Shown here: in pieces, positions 49,626 to 58,866 of the stretch
How the letters are laid out: every line of letters begins with the position of its first letter
Position numbering within the stretch: position 1 is the first letter of the stretch
Assembly (NCBI RefSeq): GCF_950295315.1
Contig: NC_080172.1
Location: 115,151,735 to 115,215,734 of the forward strand
DNA: 64,000 nt
Direction: 5' to 3'
DNA from: Erinaceus europaeus
Lineage: Eukaryota; Chordata; Mammalia; Eulipotyphla; Erinaceidae
The notes under the pieces: generated by a model
What the model was told of the DNA's origin: nothing
Database searches by the model: none
What the model saw: the letters and a program-made list of their open reading frames with translations, nothing else
Position numbers and translations under genes: made by a program

Positions 49626-50040
49626 CCTGCCTGTCTGCCCTGTACCATCGTCACTAACTTCAGGACCCCACGCCAGCATTATTCTGAACTCTTGAGACTT
49701 CTGATCCTTTACTGTTTTCTGCTAACTCCCCCCCCCCACCCCAGCTGAGACTCTCTGGCACCCCTCCCCAGCTGGGCCTTGCAGACACCCGTGACTCCTC
49801 TCAGTCCAGGCTCTGGCTCCCACTGAGCCCAGAGTCTCTGGAAAAGTCACCAGTAGGTGGACTGTTACTGCCCGGGATCCTAACCCCCCTAAGCTTGCTT
49901 CCAGTCAGACCACCTCACATATCTTTCCTTCTCAGAACCCCAACCCTGCTGCACCCCCCCCCGCTCTCCAGAATTCCCTCCATGCCCCTCCCTTTGCTAA
50001 GGGTCCACACTATTCTTTCTTTCTTTTTTCCTTTCTTTCT
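49626..50040. other. Unclassified sequence right of FAM131C
   Basis: C-rich single-copy sequence. The FAM131C first exon was looked for here and not found. Confidence 0.3.
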
Positions 50041-50059
50041 TTTTTCAGCTCCTGGTGAC

Positions 50060-50260
50060 TTTTTTTTTTTCATTTTATTTAATAGGACAGAGAGAAAAAT
50101 TGAGAGGGAGGGGAGAGATGAAGATTGAAGGAGAGAGAGAGACACCTACAGCACTGCTTCACCGCTTGTGAAGATTTTCCCCTGACTGTGGGGACTGGGA
50201 GCTCGAACCCAGGTCCTTATGCATGGTAATATGTTCACGTAGCTACCACCTCCCTTCCCC
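50060..50260 (-). mobile_element. S1 SINE, minus strand
   Basis: S1 body with GCTTCACCGCTTGTGAAG. Confidence 0.82.
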
Positions 50261-50654
50261 ACCCTGCACAGAGGGAAAGGCGGGGGGGGGGGGGGAGCCA
50301 GGCAGGAAGGTGTTGAAGGTACAGGGACACAGAGCTGTGCAGTAAGGGAGGGAGGTACAGGGAGAAGGGGTGTCAGCCATGGCAGGTGGCCAGGTCTCTG
50401 CAGGACACTCATCCCAGCCGCCAGTCCACCTGTCCTGCCTGGTCCCTGGCTTCCGTCACTTTCACCGTTTGTGACTCAGCCCATGCCGAGCAGGGTGAGC
50501 TGCTGACCTAGAGGCAGATAGGACTCCCTGGAGGAAGAGGGAGGCAGAGAGGGTCTGCAGGCTGGAGGTGGGAGGACTGAGCAACCCCCGAGGCAGGGCT
50601 GGGTGTTTCTGGGCTGATCTGGAGATGTTAATGAGGAGGGCAAAAGCTGGGCGC

Positions 50655-51440
50655 CAGGGTTAGGGCAGTGGCACACCCCCAGCACACACACACTACCACG
50701 CTCAAGGACTCAGGTTCAAGCCCCCAGCCTCCACGTGCAGGGGGGAAGCTTTATGAGTGGTGAAGCAGGGCTGCAGGTGTCCCTCTCCCTCTCTCTCTCT
50801 TTACATCTCCCCATTCCTTCCCAATTTCTCTTCATGTCTTCTTTAATATATATATATTTATGCTTCCAAGGTTATCGCTGGGGCTCAGTACCTGCACTAT
50901 GAATTCAGGGCTCCTGGAGGCCATTTTTTTTCCATTTTATTGGATAGGACAGAGAAATTGAGAGAGGAGAGGGAGATAGTGAGGGGGAGAGAAAAATAGA
51001 CACCTGCAGACCTGCTTCACCACCTGTGAAGCGACTCCCCTGCAGGTGGGGAGCTGAGGAACTCAAAGCCGGATCCTAGAGCGGGTCCTTGTGCTTTATA
51101 CTACGTGTACTCAACCAGGTGCAGCCCCCTCTCTCAGTGTCTGTTAAAAAAAAACAACAAAAAATGGGGAGTTGAGTGGTAGCGCAGCTGGTTAAGCACA
51201 CGTGGCGCAAAGCGCAAGGACCGGCGTAAGGATCCCGGTTCGAGCCCCCGGCTCCCCACCTGCAGGGGAGTCGCTTCCCAGGCGGTGAAGCAGATCTGCA
51301 GGTGTCTGTCTTTCTCTCCCCCTCTCTGTCTTCCCCTCCTCTCTCCATTTCTCTCTGTCCTGTCCAACTACAACAACAATAATAACTACAACAATAAAAC
51401 AACAAGGGCAACAAAAGGGAATAAATAAATATTTAAAAAA
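50655..51440. mobile_element. S1 (plus), S2 (minus), S2 (plus)
   Basis: S1 50655-50850; S2 50865-51130 minus; S2 51167-51440 plus with near-consensus body. Confidence 0.88.
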
Positions 51441-51469
51441 AGGAAGAGAGAAAGAAAGAAAGAAAGGAA

Positions 51470-51515
<46 letters not shown>

Positions 51516-51523
51516 GAAAGAAC
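51441..51523. repeat. (GAAA/GAAG)n tract
   Basis: Purine repeat grown from an S2 tail. Confidence 0.93.
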
Positions 51524-51799
51524 TAGGTAGCAGAGCACAGTGTGGATGTTCAGCCCAACCTGAGGATGCCACCACTCCCCACCCATCTTTAGGCCCTCAC
51601 AACCCCTCCCTCTGGGTGCCTTGCACCATGGTTTTTTTTTTTTTTTTTTTTTTCTATCTCAGCTGCTCTGGGAAAACTGGGGAGAAAGTCCATGAGAGCC
51701 GAGCCTCCCCAACCCAAGCCCTGAGCAAGTGACTTTGCTCCTCAGCCTCCTCGTTCCTCCCCTGCAGGAGTGGAGGGAGCCGATTCTGTTCCTTTTTTT

Positions 51800-52130
51800 T
51801 TTTAAATTAGGGGACTAATGCTTTACAGTCGTCAGTAAATACAATAGCTTGTACCTGCATAACATTTCTCAGTTTCCACATAACAACACAACCCCCGCTA
51901 GGTCCTGTCATCCTTTTTGGACCTGTCTTCTCCCCCCCCCCCACCCCCCACCCCGCCACCCCAGAGTCTTTTACTTTGGTGCGATACACTTTTCTTTCCT
52001 TTTGATAGAATAGAGAGAAAGTGAGAAAGGAAAGAGTGAGAGTCACCAGCTGCACTGTCTTCACTGATCAGGAAGTTTACCCCTTACAGACAGGGCTGGA
52101 GCCTTAGACCTGGGTCTATGCGCATTCAAC
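51800..52130 (-). mobile_element. L1 3' UTR fragment, then S1 remnant, minus strand
   Basis: L1 block 51805-51990 (CAGTAAATACAATAGCTTGT, CTTTGGTGCGATACAC); S1 remnant to 52130. Confidence 0.7.
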
Positions 52131-52148
52131 TTTTAAAAGATTAATCAG

Positions 52149-52466
52149 GGAGCTGGGTGGTAGCACAGAGGGTTAAGCACACATGGCACGAAGCTCAAGG
52201 ACCGGCGTAATGATTCAGGTTCGAATTGCCGGCTCCCCACCTGCAGGGGGGTGACTTCACAAGCAGTGAAGCAGGTCTGCAGGCGTCTGTCTTTCTCTCC
52301 CCCTCTCTGTCTTCCCCTCGTCTCTCCATTTCTCTCTGTTCTGTCCAACGAGGACAACAGCAGCAATGGCTGTAATAGCAACAATAAGGGCAGCAAAATG
52401 GGGAAAATGGCCTCCAGGAACAGTGGATTCGTAGTGCACAGAGCCCCAGGGATAACCAGGCTTAGT
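52149..52466 (+). mobile_element. S2 SINE, plus strand
   Basis: GGGAGCTGGGTGGTAGCAC head; 3' extension GGGATAACCAGGCTTAG. Confidence 0.85.
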
Positions 52467-52498
52467 GCATAATGTAACACCCCTCTGGAAATGGTCTT

Positions 52499-52765
52499 TC
52501 AGCAGCTGTAACAGCCTGGTAGAGCCTCCCTGCTTCTCAGACAACTCACAGAAGAACAGGCCACCTTCTCCAGGGCGTCGGCGTCCTCCAGCAGCTTCCA
52601 ACCCACAGGCTTGTAGGTTTGGATGCTTAGGGATCGCAGATGCATGACAGTTCCCAAGATTGTCCCATTGCCCAAGAACAAGTGGCTATGGGTGTGTGAG
52701 TGGGCATCCATGCCTGTTGGTCTCAGGTTCACGGCAGAGCCGATGTGAAGTTGGTTTGCTTCCAA
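52499..52765 (-). other. Unidentified open frame
   Basis: An 88-codon minus-strand frame in sequence with no visible SINE or L1 character, just left of an LTR. It contains MDAHSHTHSHLFLGNGTILG and KPVGWKLLEDADALEK. I do not recognise the protein. It could be an internal remnant of the neighbouring LTR element, a processed-gene fragment, or chance. Confidence 0.2.
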
Positions 52766-52981
52766 AGGCCGCTGTGAAAAGCGGCAGGAAGGACCCCGTC
52801 AGAGTACTGAAACAACAGTTCCAGGACCCTGTTGCCCTGAAGACCTGGGGCCTGAGCAGACCCAGGTGACTGCTCGCCACTTCTGTTCTTACGGGACTGT
52901 CGACTGGGGTTGAACAGTGGGGCAAGGACCCTCTCTTGGAAGACAGTCACTGTTTAGGAAAAAAATCGGGGGAGGCCTGTG

Positions 52982-53410
52982 TGTTGGGACACGGATGTAA
53001 CTAGCACACGGCTGACGGGCGTGACTAGCACACGGCTGACGTCAGTCTACAAGCACAGTAGGAATTTACGCAAACCCACGAGGGATTGTGGGTGCCTTGG
53101 GGGTAACTTATTTAAGCTCCGGGCCGCTGGAAGTTGGGCTCCTTTCTGGCCTCTCTGTTCCTGAGAGCTCTCTCTTCCTGCACTTTCCTTCCCCTCGGAC
53201 CCTGCCATGCTGTCTCTCCCAGGAGACTGAATGCAAATAGCCCAGCTCTGCTAACTAACTTATGGATCTATGGCCCTGGCCCAGCCCATCTCTGTCCCAC
53301 TGCCTATTTTGCTGTACCTAACCATGGAATAAACCTTTGCTGGTCCTAAGCCCCATGCCAAATCATGCCAGAAGTCTTTTATTTTTTAGTTATTATAGAC
53401 CTGGACAACA
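52982..53410 (+). mobile_element. LTR with CRE-bearing direct repeats
   Basis: It opens TGTTG and ends CAACA, a matched inverted terminus, with a polypurine-like GGGGGAGG just left. ACTAGCACACGGCTGACG occurs twice, at 53000-53017 and 53024-53041; the second runs into a perfect TGACGTCA (53037-53044). A TATA-like TTATTTAAG lies near 53108 and AATAAA at 53328-53333. No target duplication was found, so it may be the 3' LTR of a truncated provirus. The left border could also be 52978. Confidence 0.65.
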
Positions 53411-53461
53411 ACAAATCAACAAATGAGAGCACCAAATAAACTTTTTTTTTTCACTGTAAAA

Positions 53462-53573
53462 ATAATGGAAGAGTGTAGGAAGTCAGGTGGTAGTGCAGCA
53501 GATTAAGCGCACGTGGCATAATGGAAGAGTGTAGGGAGTCAGGTGGTAGTGCAGCAGATTAAGCGCACGTGGC
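53462..53573 (+). repeat. 56-bp tandem duplication of flank plus SINE head
   Basis: ATAATGGAAGAGTGTAGG followed by the first part of an S2 head occurs twice, starting at 53462 and 53518, with one difference. Confidence 0.92.
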
Positions 53574-53830
53574 ACAAAGCGCAGGACTGGTGGAAGGATC
53601 CCAGTTCAAGCCCCTGGCTCCCCACCTGCAGGGGAGTCGCTTCACAGGCGGTGAAGCAGGTCTGCAGGTGTCCGTCTTTCTCTCCCCCTCTCTGTCTTCC
53701 CCTCCTCTCTCCATTTCTCTCTGTCCTATCCAACAATGATGACAATAACAATAATAACTGCAACAACAATGAAAAACAAGGGCAACAAAAGGGGAAATAA
53801 ATACATAAATATAAAAAAATTTTAAAAAAT
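53530..53830 (+). mobile_element. S2 SINE, plus strand
   Basis: Full S2 copy whose head is part of the 56-bp duplication. Confidence 0.9.
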
Positions 53831-53841
53831 GGAAGAGCAGG

Positions 53842-54314
53842 TGTTGGGTAGTATGCCAGCTCCCCCCGGCTTCTGTCTCTAATCCTGCCTGTATAGGGAT
53901 TGGTTTGATCCCACTCAAAGCTGCGGTCTATTTACATAAATCACTTTTACATTTACATAAAGCACCACCCTCCCTCCAGGGCATTGGTGGTTCTGTGGTA
54001 GAATTCTCGCCTGCTCCGCCCCCTCTCCTTGTCACACCCTGATTTTCCACCACTCCCTTTTCGCTCCACCCTCTCTATGTCACATCCTGTTTCCACCCTA
54101 CTTGGCGAGTATAAATACAGCTGCTCTTCTGATTAAACACACTTGGAAATTGCTTTCCGGCTCCGAGAGTTCCAGAGTGTATCTCCTGCGGAAGTTAGTG
54201 CGGCACCAGTTCCTGATCCCTCTCCCACGCAGCAGCCTAGATCGACTCCAGTTGAGTTCTCTCCAACCCAGAGAGCACTAGCTCGGGAAGAAGCACCCTC
54301 AGGCTATCCCAGCA
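53842..54314 (+). mobile_element. LTR of an endogenous retrovirus (473 bp), probably solo
   Basis: It opens TGTTGGG and ends CAGCA. The flanking hexamers AGCAGG and AGCGGG differ at one position, as expected for an aged target duplication. It has GTATAAATA near 54108. Its last 65 bases resemble the end of the LTR at 46.05-46.4 kb. Confidence 0.7.
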
Positions 54315-54319
54315 AGCGG

Positions 54320-54570
54320 GGAACCAGGCAGTGGTACACCTGGTTGGTAGGCAAGCACGCTGCCCCTGGGCTGGTTCTCCCTCCCATGGTGCACCTGGTT
54401 AAGCATTACAGTGCACAAGGATCTGGGTTCAAGCCCCTTGTCCCCACCTACAGGGGTGAAGTTTCATGAGTGGTAAAGCAGGGCTGCATGTGTCTCTCTG
54501 TCTTTCTCTATTGTCCATTCCCCTCTCAATTTCTCTCAGTCATATCAAATGAAATAAATAATTTTTAAAA
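54320..54570 (+). mobile_element. Rearranged S1 SINE, plus strand
   Basis: The S1 head (GAACCAGGCAGTGGTACACC) is followed by inserted sequence before a second GGTGCACCTGGTTAAGC. Confidence 0.75.
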
Positions 54571-54859
54571 CATGGGAGGGGGGCAGGAGAAAGGGACACA
54601 CCCTTACTTCAGGGTGTCTGCTGCCCATTCTGACACCCAAGCACCAGTCACTTCTCTGACTCCAACTCCTGCTTTCTGTGCAACTCGGTCTGAGGGAGTT
54701 TGCAGAGGATGACTTGCAGGAATCTGGGGTGCCTGAAATGGAGAAGACAGCCTTTCACCCACCTCATCCCAGCAGAATGCACCCTAAGCCTGGTTAGGAG
54801 CTTCCTGGGGTGCAGTGGACCCCAACCCACCATGTGGTAAAGATGGGCTATTCTATTTT

Positions 54860-54985
54860 TTCAACTAGAGCCCTCTGGCTTATGGTGGTGCAGGGGATTG
54901 AACCTGGAACTTCAGAGTCTTGGGTATGATAGTCTGTTTGCTTGAGAGTCCAATGCTTTACCCACTGCGCCACCTCCTGGACGAC
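54860..54985 (-). mobile_element. S3/S4 SINE fragments, minus strand
   Basis: An S3 interrupted by an S4 head end (TTACCCACTGCGCCACCTCC). Confidence 0.7.
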
Positions 54986-55105
54986 AGTCTGTTTGCATAA
55001 CCATGACACTACTCTCTTTCTACCCAACTTTTTTTCTTCCACCAGAGCTTTGCTGAGGCTTTTCGACTGTGATTGATTCCCCTGCTCCTGGCAGGGTCTT
55101 TTCTG

Positions 55106-55150
55106 CCTGTCCTTCCTTCCTTCCTTCCTTCCTTCCTTCCTTCCTTCTTT
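55106..55150. repeat. (CCTT)n tract
   Basis: Pure CCTT repeat. Confidence 0.93.
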
Positions 55151-55319
55151 CACTTATTTATTTATTTCCCACATGGAAGGGGAAAGGGAGGGAAAGACAG
55201 AGAGGAGGAGGACACCGCAGCACTGCTTCACCACTCATGAAATGTCGCCTTTGTGTGGTGGCCTCATGTGGTTGGTGCCCAGGGACTTGAAAGGTCTATG
55301 CTCTGCTGCATAGGCTGTC

Positions 55320-55805
55320 CCCTGGCCCCAGGAAGGGGCTGTGTTTTTTTGTTGGCAACCCCTAAGAAGGCAGCTGGCAGGCAAGGAGACCCCAACCCTC
55401 ACAGACTGGAAGGTGAACTGTACTAAGGGGGGGTTGCAGTCAGGCAGGGAGTGGAAGAGGTCAAACCAGGTCAGATATCCCAATACAGAGGCTCTGCAGT
55501 AGGGGGACACCACCCCCCCCCAATAAAAAAGCTCCTCAGACCCCAGTAGGGAAGGATAGAAACAGGCTGGGGATATGAGTCAATCTGTCAAGACCCATGT
55601 CCAGCAAAGAAGCAGTTACAGAAGCCAGAACTCCTACCTTCTGCACCCCACAAAGAACTTTGGTCCATACCCTCAGTGGGGGAAGAAATGACAGGGGGGA
55701 AGATGACCAGAGGGCTCTCAACTCCAACTCCATCAGGACCCGGTGAGAGAAGAGAAAGAAGGGCACTCAGAAGTAGTAACAGGTATGACTTGAAAGGAGA
55801 GAGAG
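55320..55805. other. Unclassified sequence
   Basis: No gene or repeat recognised by eye. Confidence 0.3.
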
Positions 55806-55814
55806 TGCAAGACC

Positions 55815-55930
55815 AGGGGGCAGACAGCATAATGGCTCTGCAAAGAGACTCTCATGCCCGAGATTCGGAAGTCCCAGGTTCAATCCCCAGCACCACCATA
55901 AGCCAGAAATTAGCAGTGCTGTGGAGGTGT
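55815..55930 (+). mobile_element. S3 SINE, plus strand
   Basis: GGGGGCAGACAGCATAATGG head. Confidence 0.88.
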
Positions 55931-55964
55931 GGGGGGGGGGTAGACAGATATTGCAGGACCATAG

Positions 55965-56172
55965 GGAAAAAATGGGCAAATATATATATACATATAGACA
56001 GATAGCTGTAGAAATAATAGTCAGCCCATATCTGTAACCTTGGGAGAACTGCTGGAGCTTCCAGTGGGAGGGATGGGGATTCGGAACTCCGGTAGTGGGA
56101 ATGGTGCAGAATCATACCCCTGTTAGCTTATAATTTTGTAAATCAACATTAAGTCACTAATAAAATTTTTTA
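55965..56172 (+). mobile_element. Possible LINE 3' end, plus strand
   Basis: AT-rich sequence ending TAAGTCACTAATAAAATTTT, resembling a LINE 3' terminus with an A-rich tail. Identification is tentative. Confidence 0.3.
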
Positions 56173-57262
56173 AAATTTCTTTATTGGGGAATTAATGTTT
56201 TACATTCAACAGTAAGTATAATAGTTTGTACATGCATAACATTTCCCAGTTTTCCATAGAACAATACAACCCCCACTAGGTCCTCTGTCATCCTTCTTGG
56301 ACCTGTATTCTCCCCACCCACCCACCCACCCCAGAGTCTTTTACTTTGGTGTAATACTCCAATTCCATTTCAGGTTCGACTTGTGCTTTCTTTTCTAATC
56401 TTGTTTTTCAACTTCGGCCTGAGAGTGAGATCATCCCGTATTCATCCTTCTGTTTCTGACTTATTTCACTCAACATGATTTTTTCAAGGTCCATCCAAGA
56501 TCGGCTGAAAACGGTGAAGTCACCATTTTTTACAGCTGAGTAGTATTCCATTGTGTATATATACCACAACTTGCTCAGCCACTCATCTGTTGTTGGACAC
56601 CTGGGTTGCTCCCAGGTTTTGGCTATTACAAATTGTGCTGCCAAGAACATATGTGTACACAGATCTTTTTGGATGGGTGTGTTGGGTTCCTTAGTATATA
56701 TCCCCAGGAGGGGATTTGCAGGGTCATAGGGTAGGTCCATTTCTAGCCTTCTGAGAGTTCTCCAGACTGTTCTCCACAGAGGTTGGACCAATTGACATTC
56801 CCACCAGCAGTGTAGGAGGGTTCCTTTGATCTCACACCCTCTCCAGCATTTGCTGCTGTTACCTTTTCTGATGTGTGACATTCTCACAGGAGTGAAGTGG
56901 TATCTTGCTGTTGTCTTGATTTGCATTTCTCTGACAATCAGAGACTTGGAGCATTTTTTCATGTGTTTCTTGGCCTTTTGGATCTCTTCTGTGGTGAATA
57001 TTCTGTCCATGTCCTCCCTCCATTTTTCGATGGGGTTATTTGTTGTCTTGTTGTTGAGATTTGCAAGTTCTTTATATATTATGGTTATTAGCCTCTTGTC
57101 TGATGTATGGCATGTAAAGATCTCCCATTCTATGAGGGTTCTCTTGGTTTGGGTAGTAGTTTCTTTAGCTGTGCAGAAGCTTTTTAATTTGATGTCATCC
57201 CATAGGTTTATGCTTGTCTTAGTCTTCTTTGTAATTGGATTACTAGTAATTTTTTTTAAAAG
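56173..57262 (-). mobile_element. L1 ORF2 C terminus and 3' UTR, minus strand
   Basis: The 3' UTR is 56173-56405. The frame 56408-57262 encodes L1 ORF2 end motifs: [18 protein letters not shown]-like [64 protein letters not shown]. The frame is open, so this is a fairly young, 5'-truncated copy. Confidence 0.92.
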
Positions 57263-57780
57263 CTCCTCAGAGAACTCCCACATGCTAACCTGGCCCCTTC
57301 TCCTACCTTCTGCCTCTCTCACTCCAACCCACTGATCCCAGTAGGCTTCTGCCTCAGGGCCTTTGCACAGGCCATTCCTTCCCCTGGTCTGGGGTTTTCT
57401 CCTCCCTCACAGCCAGAGGCTCCCTCCTTCACCCACTCAGGACTCTGTTCAGACACCACAACTTTGGCAAGACCACCCTCAGGTACTTGTTCAGCAAGTC
57501 TGGCCCTTGCTGGGCTTCCACAGCGTACTCTTCTCTGCTTCTCCCAGGGCTCTACGATCATGTCTGTCCCTCTGTGCAGACTGGGGTCACGTGACTTTAT
57601 TCACCCCGGTAGAGCCGCCTCCAGCCACAGGCCTGGCACACAGCGGGTTCGCATTTAGTCGTGGCTGCAGAATGAAGACATTTGGGTGACGGACACACAG
57701 AGGCATCGACAGTGAGAGCGTCAGCCACACAACAAGTGTCTCGGCCTTGTCTTCTTTCCCTCCTTTCTTTCTTTCTAACA
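57263..57780. other. Unclassified sequence
   Basis: GC-rich, no feature recognised. Confidence 0.3.
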
Positions 57781-57794
57781 TTCTTTTTATTGGT

Positions 57795-58505
57795 TTGTTT
57801 TTATGATCTTTATCTTTGGATAGAGACAGCCAGAAATCGAGAGGGAAGGGGGTGAGAGAGACAGAGAGAGGGATAGAGGGAGAGACAGAGATGCCAGGCT
57901 AGCGTCGCCAGAGAGAGAGATGAGGAACTAGTATCCACGTGATAGTACAATTCTTTACTGATGCGGGAGCCCCAGAGTCAGGTGTGAGCACAGCGGGTTA
58001 ATCCACGTGGCGCCAAACCACAATGGCCGCCTCCCACTCTGCACGCCAGCCCCTCTCCAGGTCGGGACGCGGGAGAGAAAAGAGAGCGAAACCAGGAACA
58101 GAAGTGGGTTTTATGGGATAAAACCAGAAGTGGCAAGTCGGGAATGGAGATGGCTAGGAAAAGGGGTGGAGAGAGGCAAAAGGCATGCTGGGAAGGCGGA
58201 AGCATCCTTAGCAACTGTTGCGATGGTTTTAACTGGTGGGATTAATGTACCCTGCAGGCAGGGCATGTCTCGAGGTAGAAGATAGATCAGGTAAAACAAT
58301 GATTATGTAAATAGGCCATAGTGTCAGCAATGCAGCATGGAGAGAGTGGGGGGCGGGGGGACTGGCTTTAAGGCCCAACACAGAGACACCTGCAACACTG
58401 CTTCACCACTCTCAAAGCTTTGCCCCTACAGGTGGGGACTGGGAGACTCAAACCTGGGTCCTTGCGCACTGTAACATGTGAGCTCAACCAGCTATGCCAC
58501 CACCC
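57795..58505 (-). mobile_element. S1 SINE (minus) split by a solo LTR
   Basis: S1 parts at 57795-57891 and 58381-58505 flank the LTR; CAGAGA is duplicated at the break. Confidence 0.85.
57892..58380 (-). mobile_element. Solo LTR of an endogenous retrovirus (489 bp)
   Basis: On the minus strand it opens TGTTGGG and ends CTGGCA. Exact 6-bp target duplications CAGAGA are at 57886-57891 and 58381-58386. The U3 shares a long block with the LTR at 46.05 kb (AACAGTTGCTAAGGA, GACTTGCCACTTCTGGTT, ATCCCATAAAA), while the R/U5 half differs. Confidence 0.88.
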
Positions 58506-58510
58506 AGACA

Positions 58511-58855
58511 GCCCCGCTTGGCCCTATTTCCTCTGCTTCCTCCCCCTCTAAGGCCTGAGAAGTTGGGGGAGAAAGGACTCCAGAGACAGGACGGGGGTCC
58601 AGCACCGAGCAGAGGAGACTGTCCCTCCCTGCCAGAGGTGACAAGGGTCAGAGGTGACCCTTTTCATTCAAAGGGTGTTGGACTTGGCAATGAGAAGATC
58701 TGCAGAGAAAAAGTCCCAGGCAGGCGTGGGAGACTGGAGAGGGCCTATCTGGAGCAGGAACTGGATTCAGAACAGGCTGAGCTGTCCCTGGATTCAGAGC
58801 TCATGACGTGGGGCCAAGAGCAGCGAGGGAACTAAGGAATGTCTGAACTTGCACA
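58511..58855. other. Unclassified sequence
   Basis: Single-copy, purine-rich, no recognised feature. Confidence 0.3.
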
Positions 58856-58866
58856 CAGAGTCAGCT

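Noticed and set aside
50460..50500. ATG near 50487 (minus strand) as the missing FAM131C first exon
   Set aside because: The frame stops after two codons (MG-stop), so it cannot encode the expected N terminus.
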